The notes: generated by a model not told the origin, from the sequence alone. A DNA stretch of 64,000 nucleotides from JASLBX01 sp036373915 (GCA_036373915.1 DASUUU010000110.1:1-64000), one strand, 5' to 3'. Counted from the first letter of the stretch, positions 8,077 to 16,644 are shown. A program made the numbers and translations.

Positions 8077-9437
8077 GCCGGCTCCTCATGCCGTGGTACC
8101 CGCAGCGTTACCAGCAGGCCGCCGTCTTCTGGTCGGCTGACGGCCAGCTCACCGCCGCATGAGTCGAGCAACTCGGAGGCGATCGCCAACCCCAGCCCGG
8201 AGCCGCGGATCCGGCTGTGCTCGGGGCTGCGCCAGAACCGGTCCGTCACCCTGCCTATCTCGTCCTGACTGAGCCCCGGCCCGTGGTCCCGCACGCGGAC
8301 CTCGACCACGCCGTCGGACTCCACCACCGAGACCTCGACCGTGCTGCTGGCCGGCGAGAACTTGACCGCGTTGTCGGTCACTGCGTCGAACGCGCTCTCC
8401 AGCACGATCTCATCTGCCCGGCCCCACGCCTGATCGATTCCGGTCAATCGCAGCTCGACATCATTCTCTTTAGCGATCGATTTCCAACCCTGCACGCGGC
8501 GGGCGACGAGGGCGGCGACCTCGACCGGTTCGGTGCCCGCGGCCATGTCTTCGTCGCGGGCCAGCATCAACAAGGCGTCCACGATGCGGGCCATCCGCTG
8601 CCCTTCGGCGCGCACGTGCTCGATCTCGGGCGCCACATCGTCCGGCAGGGCGAGCGCGAGGCCTTCCACGCGCAGCAAGAGCGCGTTCAGCGGATTGCGC
8701 AGTTCGTGGGACGCGTTGGACACGAACTCCTGCTGCTTGTGCATGAGGTGCTCGACCTTCTCGGCCATCTGGTTGAACCGTGCGATCACCTGCTGTAGCT
8801 CCGGCGGGCCAGTGGACTCGGGAATCCGGGCGGCGAGTTGCCCGCGTCCTATCTCGGCCATCGCGCTGTCCACCGCCCGGACTGGCCTGAGCACCCAACT
8901 GGCCAGCCGGCTCGCGATCACGATGGCAAGGGCGAGCGCCGCGACCCCGCCGCCAAGCAATGTGCCCCATTGCAGCCAGATGCCCCGGGTCAGCCGTTCG
9001 GTGTCGGACGCGGTCACCACGGCGCCGATGAGATCACCACCCTCGAAGACCGGCTCGGCGACCACGAGGGGGGCGACCTGCCAGGGCAGCAAGCTCTCCG
9101 ACAGCCCGCTGCGCCGCCCGGCAAGTGCAGTCAGACGTTCGTCGACCGACTCGACGTCGAGACCGTTGGTCGCCCAGGTCTCACCCGACTGGTTCAGTAC
9201 CGCCGCACCGATGCCGTACACGTCTCCGTACCGCTCCAACTCCCCGGCCACGATCGAGGGATCCTCCGCCGTCAGCGACTGCCGCGCGGTCACCACCAGG
9301 TACCCGGCATCACTGAGCCGATCGAGGTACATCTCCTGCTGTTTCGCACGCGCCACGCTGGCGGCGTACGCCACTCCGAGTAGTAGGAACAGCAGGACAC
9401 CGGGGATCGTGAAGATCACTACGAGTCGTGCGCGCAC
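8073..9437 (-). CDS. Membrane sensor histidine kinase
   Basis: The 454-residue kinase has a transmembrane helix at about 4-28, an extracytoplasmic sensor domain of about 120 residues, a second helix at about 158-180, a HAMP linker, a HisKA domain with phospho-acceptor His244 in SHELRNP, and an HATPase_c domain (DNAVKF N-box, DHGPGLS G1, GSGLGLAI G2). GTG at 9437 was chosen because it lies 11 nt after the response regulator stop; the open frame continues upstream but only through the regulator gene. It is co-transcribed with the response regulator before it and the TAXI binding protein after it (4-bp overlap), which together look like a three-protein organic-acid sensing system. Confidence 0.92.
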   Translation of the reverse strand: MRARLVVIFTIPGVLLFLLLGVAYAASVARAKQQEMYLDRLSDAGYLVVTARQSLTAEDPSIVAGELERYGDVYGIGAAVLNQSGETWATNGLDVESVDERLTALAGRRSGLSESLLPWQVAPLVVAEPVFEGGDLIGAVVTASDTERLTRGIWLQWGTLLGGGVAALALAIVIASRLASWVLRPVRAVDSAMAEIGRGQLAARIPESTGPPELQQVIARFNQMAEKVEHLMHKQQEFVSNASHELRNPLNALLLRVEGLALALPDDVAPEIEHVRAEGQRMARIVDALLMLARDEDMAAGTEPVEVAALVARRVQGWKSIAKENDVELRLTGIDQAWGRADEIVLESAFDAVTDNAVKFSPASSTVEVSVVESDGVVEVRVRDHGPGLSQDEIGRVTDRFWRSPEHSRIRGSGLGLAIASELLDSCGGELAVSRPEDGGLLVTLRVPRHEEPA

Positions 9438-9448
9438 GGGGCATCGTC

Positions 9449-10129
9449 CTACTCGTGGCCCGCCAGCCGGTAGCCAACCCCTCGAACGGTCTCGATCAGC
9501 TCGCGGTCGCCGAGCTTGCGGCGGATCGCGCCCACGTGCACCTCGAGGCTGCGGCCAAGGCCCTTCCAGCTGGTGTTCCACACCTCGCGCAGGATTCGCT
9601 CCCGGGTCAGCGTGACGCCAGGATGCCTGGCGAGCAGTGCCACGACATCGAACTCCTTGCGGGTCAGTGGCACGACCGAGTCGTCCTCCAGCCGCAACTC
9701 GCGGGCGGCCAGGTCGACGGACATGCCGCCGACCCGTACCTTGGCGGCCTCCGGCCGGTCGTCCCACTCATGGCCGCGGCCGCGGCGGAAGACGGCTTCG
9801 ATGCGGGCCAGCAGTTCCCGCAAGTCGTACGGCTTGACCAGGTAGTCATCGGCGCCCATCCCCAACCCTCGGATGCGCGCGTCGAGTTGCGATCGGGCGG
9901 TGACCATGATCACCGGAGCGTCCGAAACCTTGCGGATTCGTTCGCACACCTCGAACCCGTCCATATCGGGCAACGCGAGGTCAAGTAGGACCATGTCGGT
10001 CTCGGGATTCAAGGCTTCGAGCGCGCCCCGCCCGTCGCGGGCCCGGACCGTCTCGAAGCCGTGCCGTGACAGAACCGACACCAGCGCGCTGGCGACATGA
10101 TCGTCGTCCTCGACCACCAGCAGCTGCAT
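9449..10129 (-). CDS. OmpR/PhoB-family response regulator
   Basis: The 226-residue regulator has a receiver domain with the acidic pocket EDDD near the N-terminus, phospho-acceptor Asp50 in VLLDLALPD, the conserved Lys in YLVKPYD, and a C-terminal winged-helix DNA-binding domain (LTRKEFDVVALLARHPG, ending in ETVRGVGYRL). ATG at 10129 begins the normal MQLLVVEDDD sequence; an upstream in-frame extension has no homology character. It is the first gene of the operon with the histidine kinase (11-nt gap) and TAXI lipoprotein. Inverted repeats directly upstream (10165-10236) may be its operator. Confidence 0.93.
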   Translation of the reverse strand: MQLLVVEDDDHVASALVSVLSRHGFETVRARDGRGALEALNPETDMVLLDLALPDMDGFEVCERIRKVSDAPVIMVTARSQLDARIRGLGMGADDYLVKPYDLRELLARIEAVFRRGRGHEWDDRPEAAKVRVGGMSVDLAARELRLEDDSVVPLTRKEFDVVALLARHPGVTLTRERILREVWNTSWKGLGRSLEVHVGAIRRKLGDRELIETVRGVGYRLAGHE

Positions 10130-10164
10130 CGCCCAAGCTTCGCATACCAGCCGGTGAGCGGCGT

Positions 10165-10236
10165 GGCGCACCCACTACCGGGCGGTGCCGCGGGTGCGCC
10201 TCGCCACCCCCCGTGGCCCGTCCCCCGTAGCGGGCC
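10165..10236. repeat. Inverted repeats between PolDom gene and response regulator
   Basis: GGCGCACCC (10165-10173) pairs exactly with GGGTGCGCC (10192-10200) across 18 nt. A second pair, GGCCCG (10215-10220) and CGGGCC (10231-10236), lies beside it. The stretch is both downstream of the PolDom gene and 36 nt upstream of the response regulator start (both minus strand), so these may be a terminator, an operator for autoregulation, or both. Confidence 0.45.
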
Positions 10237-10297
10237 GGACTAGATCCAACCGCGGACAACCGTGGGAAAGGAAGCTCTCTTGAGCAGGCTCAGAGGT

Positions 10298-11311
10298 TCA
10301 GGTGTCGTGCCGGGCCCGGCTGGGCTGCACTCGCTTGGGTTCGCCGGGCATCTTCGGGTAGTTCGGCGGGTATGGCAGGTCGTCGAGCCCACCGGCTTCG
10401 TCACGGTCGGCCATCTCCAGCAAGGGTTCGAGCGAATGCCGCCGCTGGTCGATCGCCTCGTGCGGGTCACCGTGCTCGGCCAGCCGGGCCGGCACCGTCC
10501 GGATCGTCAGGTCGTCCGGTTCGACCTCGGCCAGCTCGTCCCACGTCACCGGCGTCGATACAGTCGCGCGCGGTGTCCGCCTGGCCGACCAGGCCGAGGC
10601 GATCGTGCGGTCGCGCGCGTTCTGGTTGTAGTCGATGAACACCGACTCGCCCCGCAGTTCCTTCCACCAGGCGGTGGTGACCAGAGTGGGCGCCCGCCGC
10701 TCGATCTCGCGGGCCAGTGCGATGGCGGCCCGGCGCAGCTCGACGAATGTCCAGCGCGGCTCGACTCGAAGGTAAACGTGCACGCCGCGGCCGCCGCTGG
10801 TCTTGGGGAAGCCCAGGTAGCCGAGCTCGTCCAGCAGCGGCCGGACGGTCTCGATCGCCACCTTGCGAGCGTCGTCGAACGTCGTGCCCGGCTGCGGGTC
10901 CAAGTCGACGCGCAGCTCGTCGGGACGGTCGACGTCGGCCGCCCGGGCATGCCACGGATGGAAGGTGACAGTACCGAGGTTGGCGGCCCACACCACGTCG
11001 GCAGGCGATGTCACACACAGCGCGTCGGCCGATCGGCCGGACGGGAAAGTCACCGTGGTGCGCTCGATCCACTCTGGGGCGAACTTCGGGAGTCGCTTCT
11101 GGTAGATCTCCTCGCCGTCCACGCCGTCGGGAAAGCGCTGCAGGTACGTCGGCCGCTCCCGCAGTGCGCGGACGATGGGCTCGCCGACCGCGAGGTAGTA
11201 CTCGACCAGCTCCCGCTTGGTGATGCCCTCTGCTGGAAAGTAGACCTTGTCCGGGTTCGACACCTTCACTGTGCGGCCGTCGACCTCGAGCTCGATTTTC
11301 GGTGCTGCCAC
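10298..11311 (-). CDS. LigD-PolDom-type primase-polymerase (Prim-PolC-like)
   Basis: The 337-residue protein is a stand-alone archaeo-eukaryotic primase-family polymerase domain, as found in LigD. It carries the catalytic acidic motif RVDLDPQ (Asp136 and Asp138), the nucleotide-binding motif SGGRGVHV at 172-179, and the third acidic residue Asp227 in VFIDYNQNARDRT. Ligase and phosphoesterase domains are absent. Stand-alone PolDom proteins add nucleotides, preferably ribonucleotides, into short gaps during end joining or excision repair. A LigC-type ligase lies at 836-1900; no Ku gene is in the window. The start is GTG at 11311. Confidence 0.9.
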   Translation of the reverse strand: MAAPKIELEVDGRTVKVSNPDKVYFPAEGITKRELVEYYLAVGEPIVRALRERPTYLQRFPDGVDGEEIYQKRLPKFAPEWIERTTVTFPSGRSADALCVTSPADVVWAANLGTVTFHPWHARAADVDRPDELRVDLDPQPGTTFDDARKVAIETVRPLLDELGYLGFPKTSGGRGVHVYLRVEPRWTFVELRRAAIALAREIERRAPTLVTTAWWKELRGESVFIDYNQNARDRTIASAWSARRTPRATVSTPVTWDELAEVEPDDLTIRTVPARLAEHGDPHEAIDQRRHSLEPLLEMADRDEAGGLDDLPYPPNYPKMPGEPKRVQPSRARHDT

Positions 11312-11399
11312 GACCGACCACGCTAGCTCACCCGCCGATCACCGGCACAGACCGGCGAGCCGGCCGGTGAGCGCCGGTGGTCAGCACAGCGGGTCGGGC

Positions 11400-11816
11400 T
11401 TACGGGTTGAAGAGCGGATCGGTGATCGTCAAGTCCAGGTCGCCGCCGAGCATCCAGACGGCCGCGAGCAGCGCGATAGACGCTCCGGCCAGCGCAAGGT
11501 CCTTCATGAACTGGATCTGCTCCATCTGCTTGGCCATCGCGTCGGTCTCTTTCCAGAACGCGTGCATCAGGACCGCGGTCGGGATCAGGAACAGCGCGAG
11601 CAGGATGAGGCCGACGTCGATCCAGATACCCAACAGGACGAGCAGCGCGCCGACGGCAATCTGCACGCCTGTGATCAGCGTGAGCGGCCGGGCGGGCTTG
11701 ACGCCCCTGCTCTCGGCATATCCGGCCATCGCGTCGGTGTTTCTGAGGTGCCCCATCGCGCTTCCGAGGAAGATCCCAACGAACAGGATCCGGCCGATGA
11801 GGAACAGCACGTCCAT
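11400..11816 (-). CDS. DoxX-family membrane protein
   Basis: The 138-residue protein has four predicted transmembrane helices and the DoxX pattern: LFLIGRILFVGIFLGSAMGH at the N-terminus, then a second helix around ITGVQIAVGALLVLLGIW, a third with LALFLIPTAVLMHAFW, and a C-terminal helix. DoxX proteins are quinone- or thiol-redox-linked membrane proteins with varied partners. ATG at 11816 is preceded by GGAGGCG, which decides the start over an in-frame upstream codon. It is followed by the PolDom gene 88 nt downstream and is divergent from the sensor kinase at 11974. Confidence 0.85.
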   Translation of the reverse strand: MDVLFLIGRILFVGIFLGSAMGHLRNTDAMAGYAESRGVKPARPLTLITGVQIAVGALLVLLGIWIDVGLILLALFLIPTAVLMHAFWKETDAMAKQMEQIQFMKDLALAGASIALLAAVWMLGGDLDLTITDPLFNP

Positions 11817-11960
11817 GTCGCCTCCAATATGTGTGGCCAGAATCACACCTGACTATTGACGCGGCAACAATACGCTTCGTGGCACGGTCCGTCGATGGAT
11901 CGTCTTGCGTGTCGGTCCCCGATCGCCCGCCTGCCTGGAAGGGCTACCCGGACAGTTGGC

Positions 11961-11966
11961 TAGCCT
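11961..11966 (+). promoter_or_regulatory. Putative -10 box for a leaderless kinase mRNA
   Basis: TAGCCT ends 7 nt before the GTG start at 11974 and no ribosome binding site is present, which fits transcription starting at or next to the start codon. No clear -35 box is seen. Confidence 0.35.
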
Positions 11967-11973
11967 GCCTGGC

Positions 11974-13149
11974 GTGAGACGGCGGGATCGGCTCTACGCC
12001 TGGCTGCAGCGGCACCCCGTGGTGCCGGACGCCGTGCTGGCCGCAGCGCTCTTCACGCTGTTCATGGTGCCGTCGACGTTCGGGTACGCCCCGGGCTGGC
12101 CGCACGTAGCGCTCGGCGGCGTCATGTTCGGCGCGCTCGTCTTCCGCCGCGTGCGCCCGGTCGAGTCGTTCGCCACGGTGGCGCTCGCGGGACTTGTCCA
12201 GTGGATCGCCGGCGTCACCCTGTCCCCGGTCGACGCCGCCGTACTGCTCGCGTTGTACTCGATTGCAGCCTACGGTCCGCGGTGGGCCAGCCGCCTCGGG
12301 CTCGCCGTCGGCATTCTCGGCGCTGTACTGGCCAGCCAGCGATACGTCCTGGTGAACGGGTCCGGCGCCTTCGTGACCGGCATCATGCTCTACGCGGCCG
12401 CGGTGGCGGGCGCCTGGGCCTTGGGTGACGTCCGCGGCGTGCGCCAGGCCTATGTCACCCAGCTGGTCGAACGAGCTCATCAGGCCGAACGCGAACGGGA
12501 TCAACGCGCACAGATCGCCGCGGCCGAGGAACGTGCCCGCATCGCCCGCGAGATGCACGATGTCGTTGCACATAACTTGTCGGTCATCGTGGTGCAGGCC
12601 GACGGGGGGCGGTACGCCGCCGAGCGCAATCCGCAGTCGGCCGTCTCGGCCCTGGAGACGGTTTCCGTGACGGGGCGCCGAGCGCTGGCCGAGATGCGCC
12701 GGCTGCTCGGCATCCTCCGTATCGATGAGGATCCGCCCGGCGGTGACCCGGGCCCGCAGCCTGGCCTGGACCGGCTGCCGGACCTGCTGGAGTCGTTCCG
12801 CGACGCGAGCCTGCCGGTCGACCTGCACGTCACCGGCGAGACGTGCGAGCTCGCCGAAGGGCAATCGCTCGCCGCTTACCGGGCCGTCCAGGAGGCGCTG
12901 ACGAACGTGCTCAAGCACGCCGGCCCGCAGGCTCGGGCCACCGTCCAGCTCGCCTATGACGGCGACAGCCTGCACATCCAGGTGACCGACGACGGGCGCG
13001 GCGCGGCCGCCGGCACGGACGGCAACGGTCATGGCCTCGCCGGCATGCGCGAGCGCCTGGCGATGTACGGAGGCCGGGTCGACGCGGGGCCGGCCGCGGG
13101 CGGCGGCTGGCGCGTCACCGCCGACCTGCCCTATGCGAACGGAGTGTGA
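11974..13149 (+). CDS. NarL-type sensor histidine kinase (HisKA_3)
   Basis: The 391-residue kinase has an N-terminal membrane domain with about five hydrophobic helices (residues 18-150) and no large external loop, a coiled linker rich in Glu and Arg, the HisKA_3 dimerisation helix with phospho-acceptor His195 in REMHDVVAH, and a HATPase_c domain with EALTNVLKHA and DDGRG motifs. This is the actinobacterial DesK-like kinase architecture, often used to sense membrane or cell-envelope stress. GTG at 11974 is preferred over an upstream start at 11905 because it directly follows a -10-like box. The response regulator starts 4 nt after the stop. Confidence 0.9.
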   Translation: MRRRDRLYAWLQRHPVVPDAVLAAALFTLFMVPSTFGYAPGWPHVALGGVMFGALVFRRVRPVESFATVALAGLVQWIAGVTLSPVDAAVLLALYSIAAYGPRWASRLGLAVGILGAVLASQRYVLVNGSGAFVTGIMLYAAAVAGAWALGDVRGVRQAYVTQLVERAHQAERERDQRAQIAAAEERARIAREMHDVVAHNLSVIVVQADGGRYAAERNPQSAVSALETVSVTGRRALAEMRRLLGILRIDEDPPGGDPGPQPGLDRLPDLLESFRDASLPVDLHVTGETCELAEGQSLAAYRAVQEALTNVLKHAGPQARATVQLAYDGDSLHIQVTDDGRGAAAGTDGNGHGLAGMRERLAMYGGRVDAGPAAGGGWRVTADLPYANGV

Positions 13150-13153
13150 TCGG

Positions 13154-13819
13154 GTGCCGGTGCGCGTCTTTCTCGTCGACGACCAGGATCTGGTCCGGGC
13201 CGGTTTCCGGATGGTCATCGAATCGCAGCCGGACCTGGCGGTCGTCGGCGAGGCCGGTGACGGCGACGCCGCGCTCCATGCTCTGTCGGTCACCCGGGCC
13301 GACGTCGTGCTGATGGACGTCAGGATGCCGGTGCTCGACGGCGTCGAGGCGACCCGGCGGCTGCACGAGCGACCGGACCCGCCCAAGGTCATCGTCCTGA
13401 CCACCTTCGACCTGGACGAATACGCCTTCGCGGCGCTGAAGGCCGGTGCGAGCGGGTTCCTGCTCAAGGACGCGCAACCGCCGGTCCTGCTCGACGCGAT
13501 AAGGGCGGTCCACGCGGGTGACGCTGTGGTGGCGCCCAGCACCACGCGCCGACTGATCGAACGCTTCGCCGGCCACCTGCCAGACGATCGTCCGCCCCCG
13601 GCCACCGTCTGGCAGCCCCTGACGCAGCGCGAGCACGAGATCGTCCGTGAGGTGGCCCGGGGCCGGTCCAACGCCGAGATCGCCGAGGCCCTGTTCGTGA
13701 CCGAGGCGACGGTCAAGACGCACGTCGGGCGGATCCTGGCCAAGGTCGGCCTGCGTGACCGGGTGCAACTGGTGGTCCTCGCCTACGAGACCGGACTCGT
13801 CCGGCCGGGAGCGTCATAG
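13154..13819 (+). CDS. NarL/LuxR-family response regulator
   Basis: The 221-residue regulator has a receiver domain (LVDDQ near the start, phospho-acceptor Asp55 in VVLMDVRMP, Lys in FLLKDAQP) and a C-terminal LuxR-type helix-turn-helix (LTQREHEIVREVARGRSNAEIAEAL and the recognition segment TVKTHVGRIL). It is the partner of the kinase 4 nt upstream. The GTG at 13154 was chosen to give the standard N-terminal strand. A 28-bp palindrome begins 1 nt after the stop and precedes an ABC exporter operon, so those transporter genes are the likely regulon. Confidence 0.93.
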   Translation: MPVRVFLVDDQDLVRAGFRMVIESQPDLAVVGEAGDGDAALHALSVTRADVVLMDVRMPVLDGVEATRRLHERPDPPKVIVLTTFDLDEYAFAALKAGASGFLLKDAQPPVLLDAIRAVHAGDAVVAPSTTRRLIERFAGHLPDDRPPPATVWQPLTQREHEIVREVARGRSNAEIAEALFVTEATVKTHVGRILAKVGLRDRVQLVVLAYETGLVRPGAS

Positions 13820-13820
13820 C

Positions 13821-13848
13821 GCTCCGTACGACCATGGTCGTACAGAGC
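13821..13848. promoter_or_regulatory. 28-bp palindrome, probable operator
   Basis: The core GTACGACCATGGTCGTAC (13826-13843) is a perfect 18-bp palindrome. Five more bases on each side pair with one mismatch (GCTCC against AGAGC), so 28 bp are nearly symmetric. It lies between the response regulator stop and the ABC transporter ATPase start about 100 nt downstream. With no loop it is a poor terminator and looks like a dimeric regulator binding site, most simply for the upstream LuxR-type regulator. The symmetry is seen; the regulator is inferred. Confidence 0.6.
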
Positions 13849-13944
13849 CGGCCGGCACGGCGCCAACGTCAGCCGAAGGTCGGACGTCAAGTGCAGCCTC
13901 CCGCCCGACGCGCTGGGCCCGGGACGACCGGAAGCCTGGACACC

Positions 13945-14712
13945 ATGACAACCCAATCGCATGCCCTGCACTCCCCTGCGTCGACCGGCTCGGCCGCCGC
14001 CCGGGCCGTCGGGCTGGTCAAGGTGTACGGCGAGGGAAGGACGGCCGTCCGCGCACTGGACGGCATCGACGTCGAGTTCGCGGCCGGCCAGTTCACGGCC
14101 ATCATGGGCCCGTCCGGCTCGGGCAAGTCCACCCTGATGCACTGCCTGGCCGGACTCGACACACCCACGTCCGGACGGGTGTTGCTTGGTGACACGGACC
14201 TGACAGGGCTGTCCGACACGGCGCTCACGCTTGTCCGCCGACGACGGATCGGGTTCGTGTTCCAGTCGTTCAACCTGCTGCCCACGCTCGACGCCCGGGC
14301 GAACATCGAGCTGCCACTCCAGCTGGCCGGACAGTCCGCGGATCCGGTCTGGTTCGACCATGTCGTCGAGGTGCTCGGCCTCGGTGACCGCCTCACCCAC
14401 CGGCCGAGCGAGCTGTCCGGCGGCCAACAACAGCGGGTCGCCGTCGCCCGGGCGCTGGTCAGCCGCCCAGACGTGGTGTTCGCCGACGAACCGACGGGCA
14501 ACCTCGACTCACGATCCGGCGCCGAACTGCTGTCGTTCCTGCGGGCGAGCGTGCGCGAGCTGGGCCAGACCGTCGTGATGGTCACCCACGACCCGTCCGC
14601 CGCGGCGTACGCCGGGCGAGTCGTCCTTCTCGCCGACGGCCGGCTGGCCGGCCAGATCACCGAGCCGACGGCCGACTCAGTGCTGGCCGGGTTGCGCGGG
14701 TTGGGGGCGTGA
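13945..14712 (+). CDS. ABC exporter ATPase (MacB/LolD type)
   Basis: The 255-residue ATPase has Walker A GPSGSGKS (Lys61), the Q-loop FVFQSFNLLPTL, the signature LSGGQQQRV, Walker B VVFADEPTGNLDS and the H-loop VTHDPS. The NLLPTL and EPTGNLDS wording is typical of MacB/LolD-type ATPases that drive FtsX-like permeases without pumping through the membrane pore. ATG at 13945 gives the family N-terminus; an open frame further upstream runs through the palindromic region. It overlaps the permease gene by 4 bp and follows a two-component system, a frequent arrangement for peptide or antibiotic-resistance exporters in actinobacteria. Confidence 0.93.
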   Translation: MTTQSHALHSPASTGSAAARAVGLVKVYGEGRTAVRALDGIDVEFAAGQFTAIMGPSGSGKSTLMHCLAGLDTPTSGRVLLGDTDLTGLSDTALTLVRRRRIGFVFQSFNLLPTLDARANIELPLQLAGQSADPVWFDHVVEVLGLGDRLTHRPSELSGGQQQRVAVARALVSRPDVVFADEPTGNLDSRSGAELLSFLRASVRELGQTVVMVTHDPSAAAYAGRVVLLADGRLAGQITEPTADSVLAGLRGLGA

Positions 14713-16613
14713 GCATGCTGCGCATCACCCTCGCCGGCCTGCGCCGGCACCCGCTGCGCTTCGTGCTGACCGGCACCGTCATCGTCCTGTCGGTCGGGTT
14801 CACCGCGGGCTCCCTGGTGCTCACCGACTCGCTGAATCGGGCGGCCACCGCGGAGGGCGCGCCGAAAGCCGACTTCCTGCGCTTCCTGCTGCTCATGCTG
14901 GGCACCGTCTCCCTGATCGTGGCCGCGTTCGTCTTCGCCAACACGTTCCGGATCATCGTTGCGCAGCGAACCCGCGAGCTCGCGCTAGCGCGGACGCTCG
15001 GCGCTACCCGGCGGCAGGTCGCGACGGGCGTGCTGGTCGAGGCGAGCGCCGTGGGCCTGGCCGGTGGGATCGCCGGCATCGTGCTCGGGGTGGCCGCCGG
15101 GTCGGGGCTCGGCATCCTGATCGCCGACGGGACCTATGAGCTGCCGACCGTGGTGTCCGCTCCGACGATCCTGTGGTCGCTGGCAATCGGGCTGGCCGTG
15201 ACCGTTGGATCCGCCGTCCATCCGGCTGTCGCGGCAACGAAGGTGGCGCCGCTCGCCGCCGTTCAGGCCGTGCCGGACGGCGCTGACAGCCGCGGCGCGA
15301 GCCGAGTCCGCGTGCGCACCGGCCTGATTCTGTCCGCAATCGGCGCCCTGCTGCTCACGGCGGGAGCGGCCCTGCCGGCCGCAGGGTACGGGCTGGTGCT
15401 GGTCGTCCCGGGGGCGGCCATCTGCTTCCTGGGCATCCTCGTCCTGGGACCAAGGATCGTGCCGCCGCTGCTGCAGGCGCTGGGTGCCGCCCTGGCGGCG
15501 GTCACGCGCCCGTCGCGATCCACGACGCGGCTTGCGACGGCGAACGCGGCGCGTAACCCGAAACGCGCCGCCACCACGGCCGCGGCCCTGCTGATCGGCG
15601 TGACGGTCGTGACGGGGTTCGTGACGGTCGCCGAGTCGGCGCGCTCGAGCATCGGCGTGATCCTCGATCAGCAGGTGCCGGCCGACTTCGTCGTAACGAC
15701 GCACAGCGGAGCGGGCGTGCCCGATGCGGCCATCGAGGCGATCGAGGCGCTTCCAGAGATGGGTGCATCCGTGTCGTTGTCCCGGACGACGGCGACCGTG
15801 TCAGACCTCGGAGAGGTGGACGTCGCCGGGATGGACCTGCACCGATATGACGAGATCGCACGGGTGAACGGCGACGGCTCACTCAACGATGTCGCTGCAG
15901 GCGGCGCGGCGATCGACGACGCCACCGCGAAGCGCCATGGGTTGGCGGTCGGCGACCCGGTGAGCGTAGGCGGCCGGACCTTTCACGTGGCGTTCGTCGT
16001 CGACCTGCGTGATGTGCCATTCGCAGGTGTGATCGTCCCGCCACAGGCGTTCGCTGAGCTCTTCCCCGACGTCGACGGACCAGCGCAGTTCGCTGTGGAC
16101 GCTGTCGAAGGAGTGCGCATCGCCAAGGCACGCGCCGCGATCGAGGCTGTTGCAGAGCGGCTGCCGGACGTGTCGGTCTACAGCAACATCGAGTCCCGAG
16201 CGGAGCTCGATCGCCAGCTCGACCGAGCCGTCAGCGTCGTCCTGGCCATCCTGGCCCTGGCGGTCGTGATCGCTGCGATCGGTATCGCGAACACCCTCTC
16301 CCTGGCGGTGCACGAGCGCACCCGCGAGATCGGCCTGCTCCGCGCCCTCGGCGTGACCGCGCGCCAGACCCGCGTCATGCTCGGCGTCGAGGCGGTCCTG
16401 GCCAGCGTCGCGGCTGCGATCCTAGGCGTCGCAGTGGGTGTGGCGTTCGCGTGGGCCGCGGTGGCGACGATCCCCAACCTGGTCTTCACCGTGCCGTGGA
16501 GTCGGCTTGCACTCTGCGCGGTCGCGGCCGGGGTGCTCGGGTTGCTGGCCTCCGTCGTCCCGGCCAGGCGCGCCGCCCGGCTGTCACCGGTGGTCGCGCT
16601 TGCGACAGAGTAG
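14709..16613 (+). CDS. FtsX-like ABC permease, shortened
   Basis: The 634-residue membrane protein has two FtsX modules. Each carries the conserved cytoplasmic motif RTRELALARTLGATRRQ or RTREIGLLRALGVTARQ. The second half has a normal extracytoplasmic domain of about 190 residues. In the first half, the first membrane helix is followed after only about 16-20 residues by the next helix, so the usual first extracytoplasmic domain is missing. Related actinobacterial permeases of this type are, from memory, about 800-850 residues. The reading frame is intact, so this looks like a clean domain loss. The start is GTG at 14709, overlapping the ATPase stop. Confidence 0.88.
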   Translation: MSMLRITLAGLRRHPLRFVLTGTVIVLSVGFTAGSLVLTDSLNRAATAEGAPKADFLRFLLLMLGTVSLIVAAFVFANTFRIIVAQRTRELALARTLGATRRQVATGVLVEASAVGLAGGIAGIVLGVAAGSGLGILIADGTYELPTVVSAPTILWSLAIGLAVTVGSAVHPAVAATKVAPLAAVQAVPDGADSRGASRVRVRTGLILSAIGALLLTAGAALPAAGYGLVLVVPGAAICFLGILVLGPRIVPPLLQALGAALAAVTRPSRSTTRLATANAARNPKRAATTAAALLIGVTVVTGFVTVAESARSSIGVILDQQVPADFVVTTHSGAGVPDAAIEAIEALPEMGASVSLSRTTATVSDLGEVDVAGMDLHRYDEIARVNGDGSLNDVAAGGAAIDDATAKRHGLAVGDPVSVGGRTFHVAFVVDLRDVPFAGVIVPPQAFAELFPDVDGPAQFAVDAVEGVRIAKARAAIEAVAERLPDVSVYSNIESRAELDRQLDRAVSVVLAILALAVVIAAIGIANTLSLAVHERTREIGLLRALGVTARQTRVMLGVEAVLASVAAAILGVAVGVAFAWAAVATIPNLVFTVPWSRLALCAVAAGVLGLLASVVPARRAARLSPVVALATE

Positions 16614-16631
16614 CTCGTTGCCGGCGCGACC

Positions 16632-16637
16632 TAAGCT
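16632..16637 (+). promoter_or_regulatory. Putative -10 box for leaderless msrB mRNA
   Basis: TAAGCT ends 7 nt before the GTG start of msrB, and no ribosome binding site is visible in the 31-nt gap after the permease gene. Confidence 0.35.
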
Positions 16638-16644
16638 AGATGCT

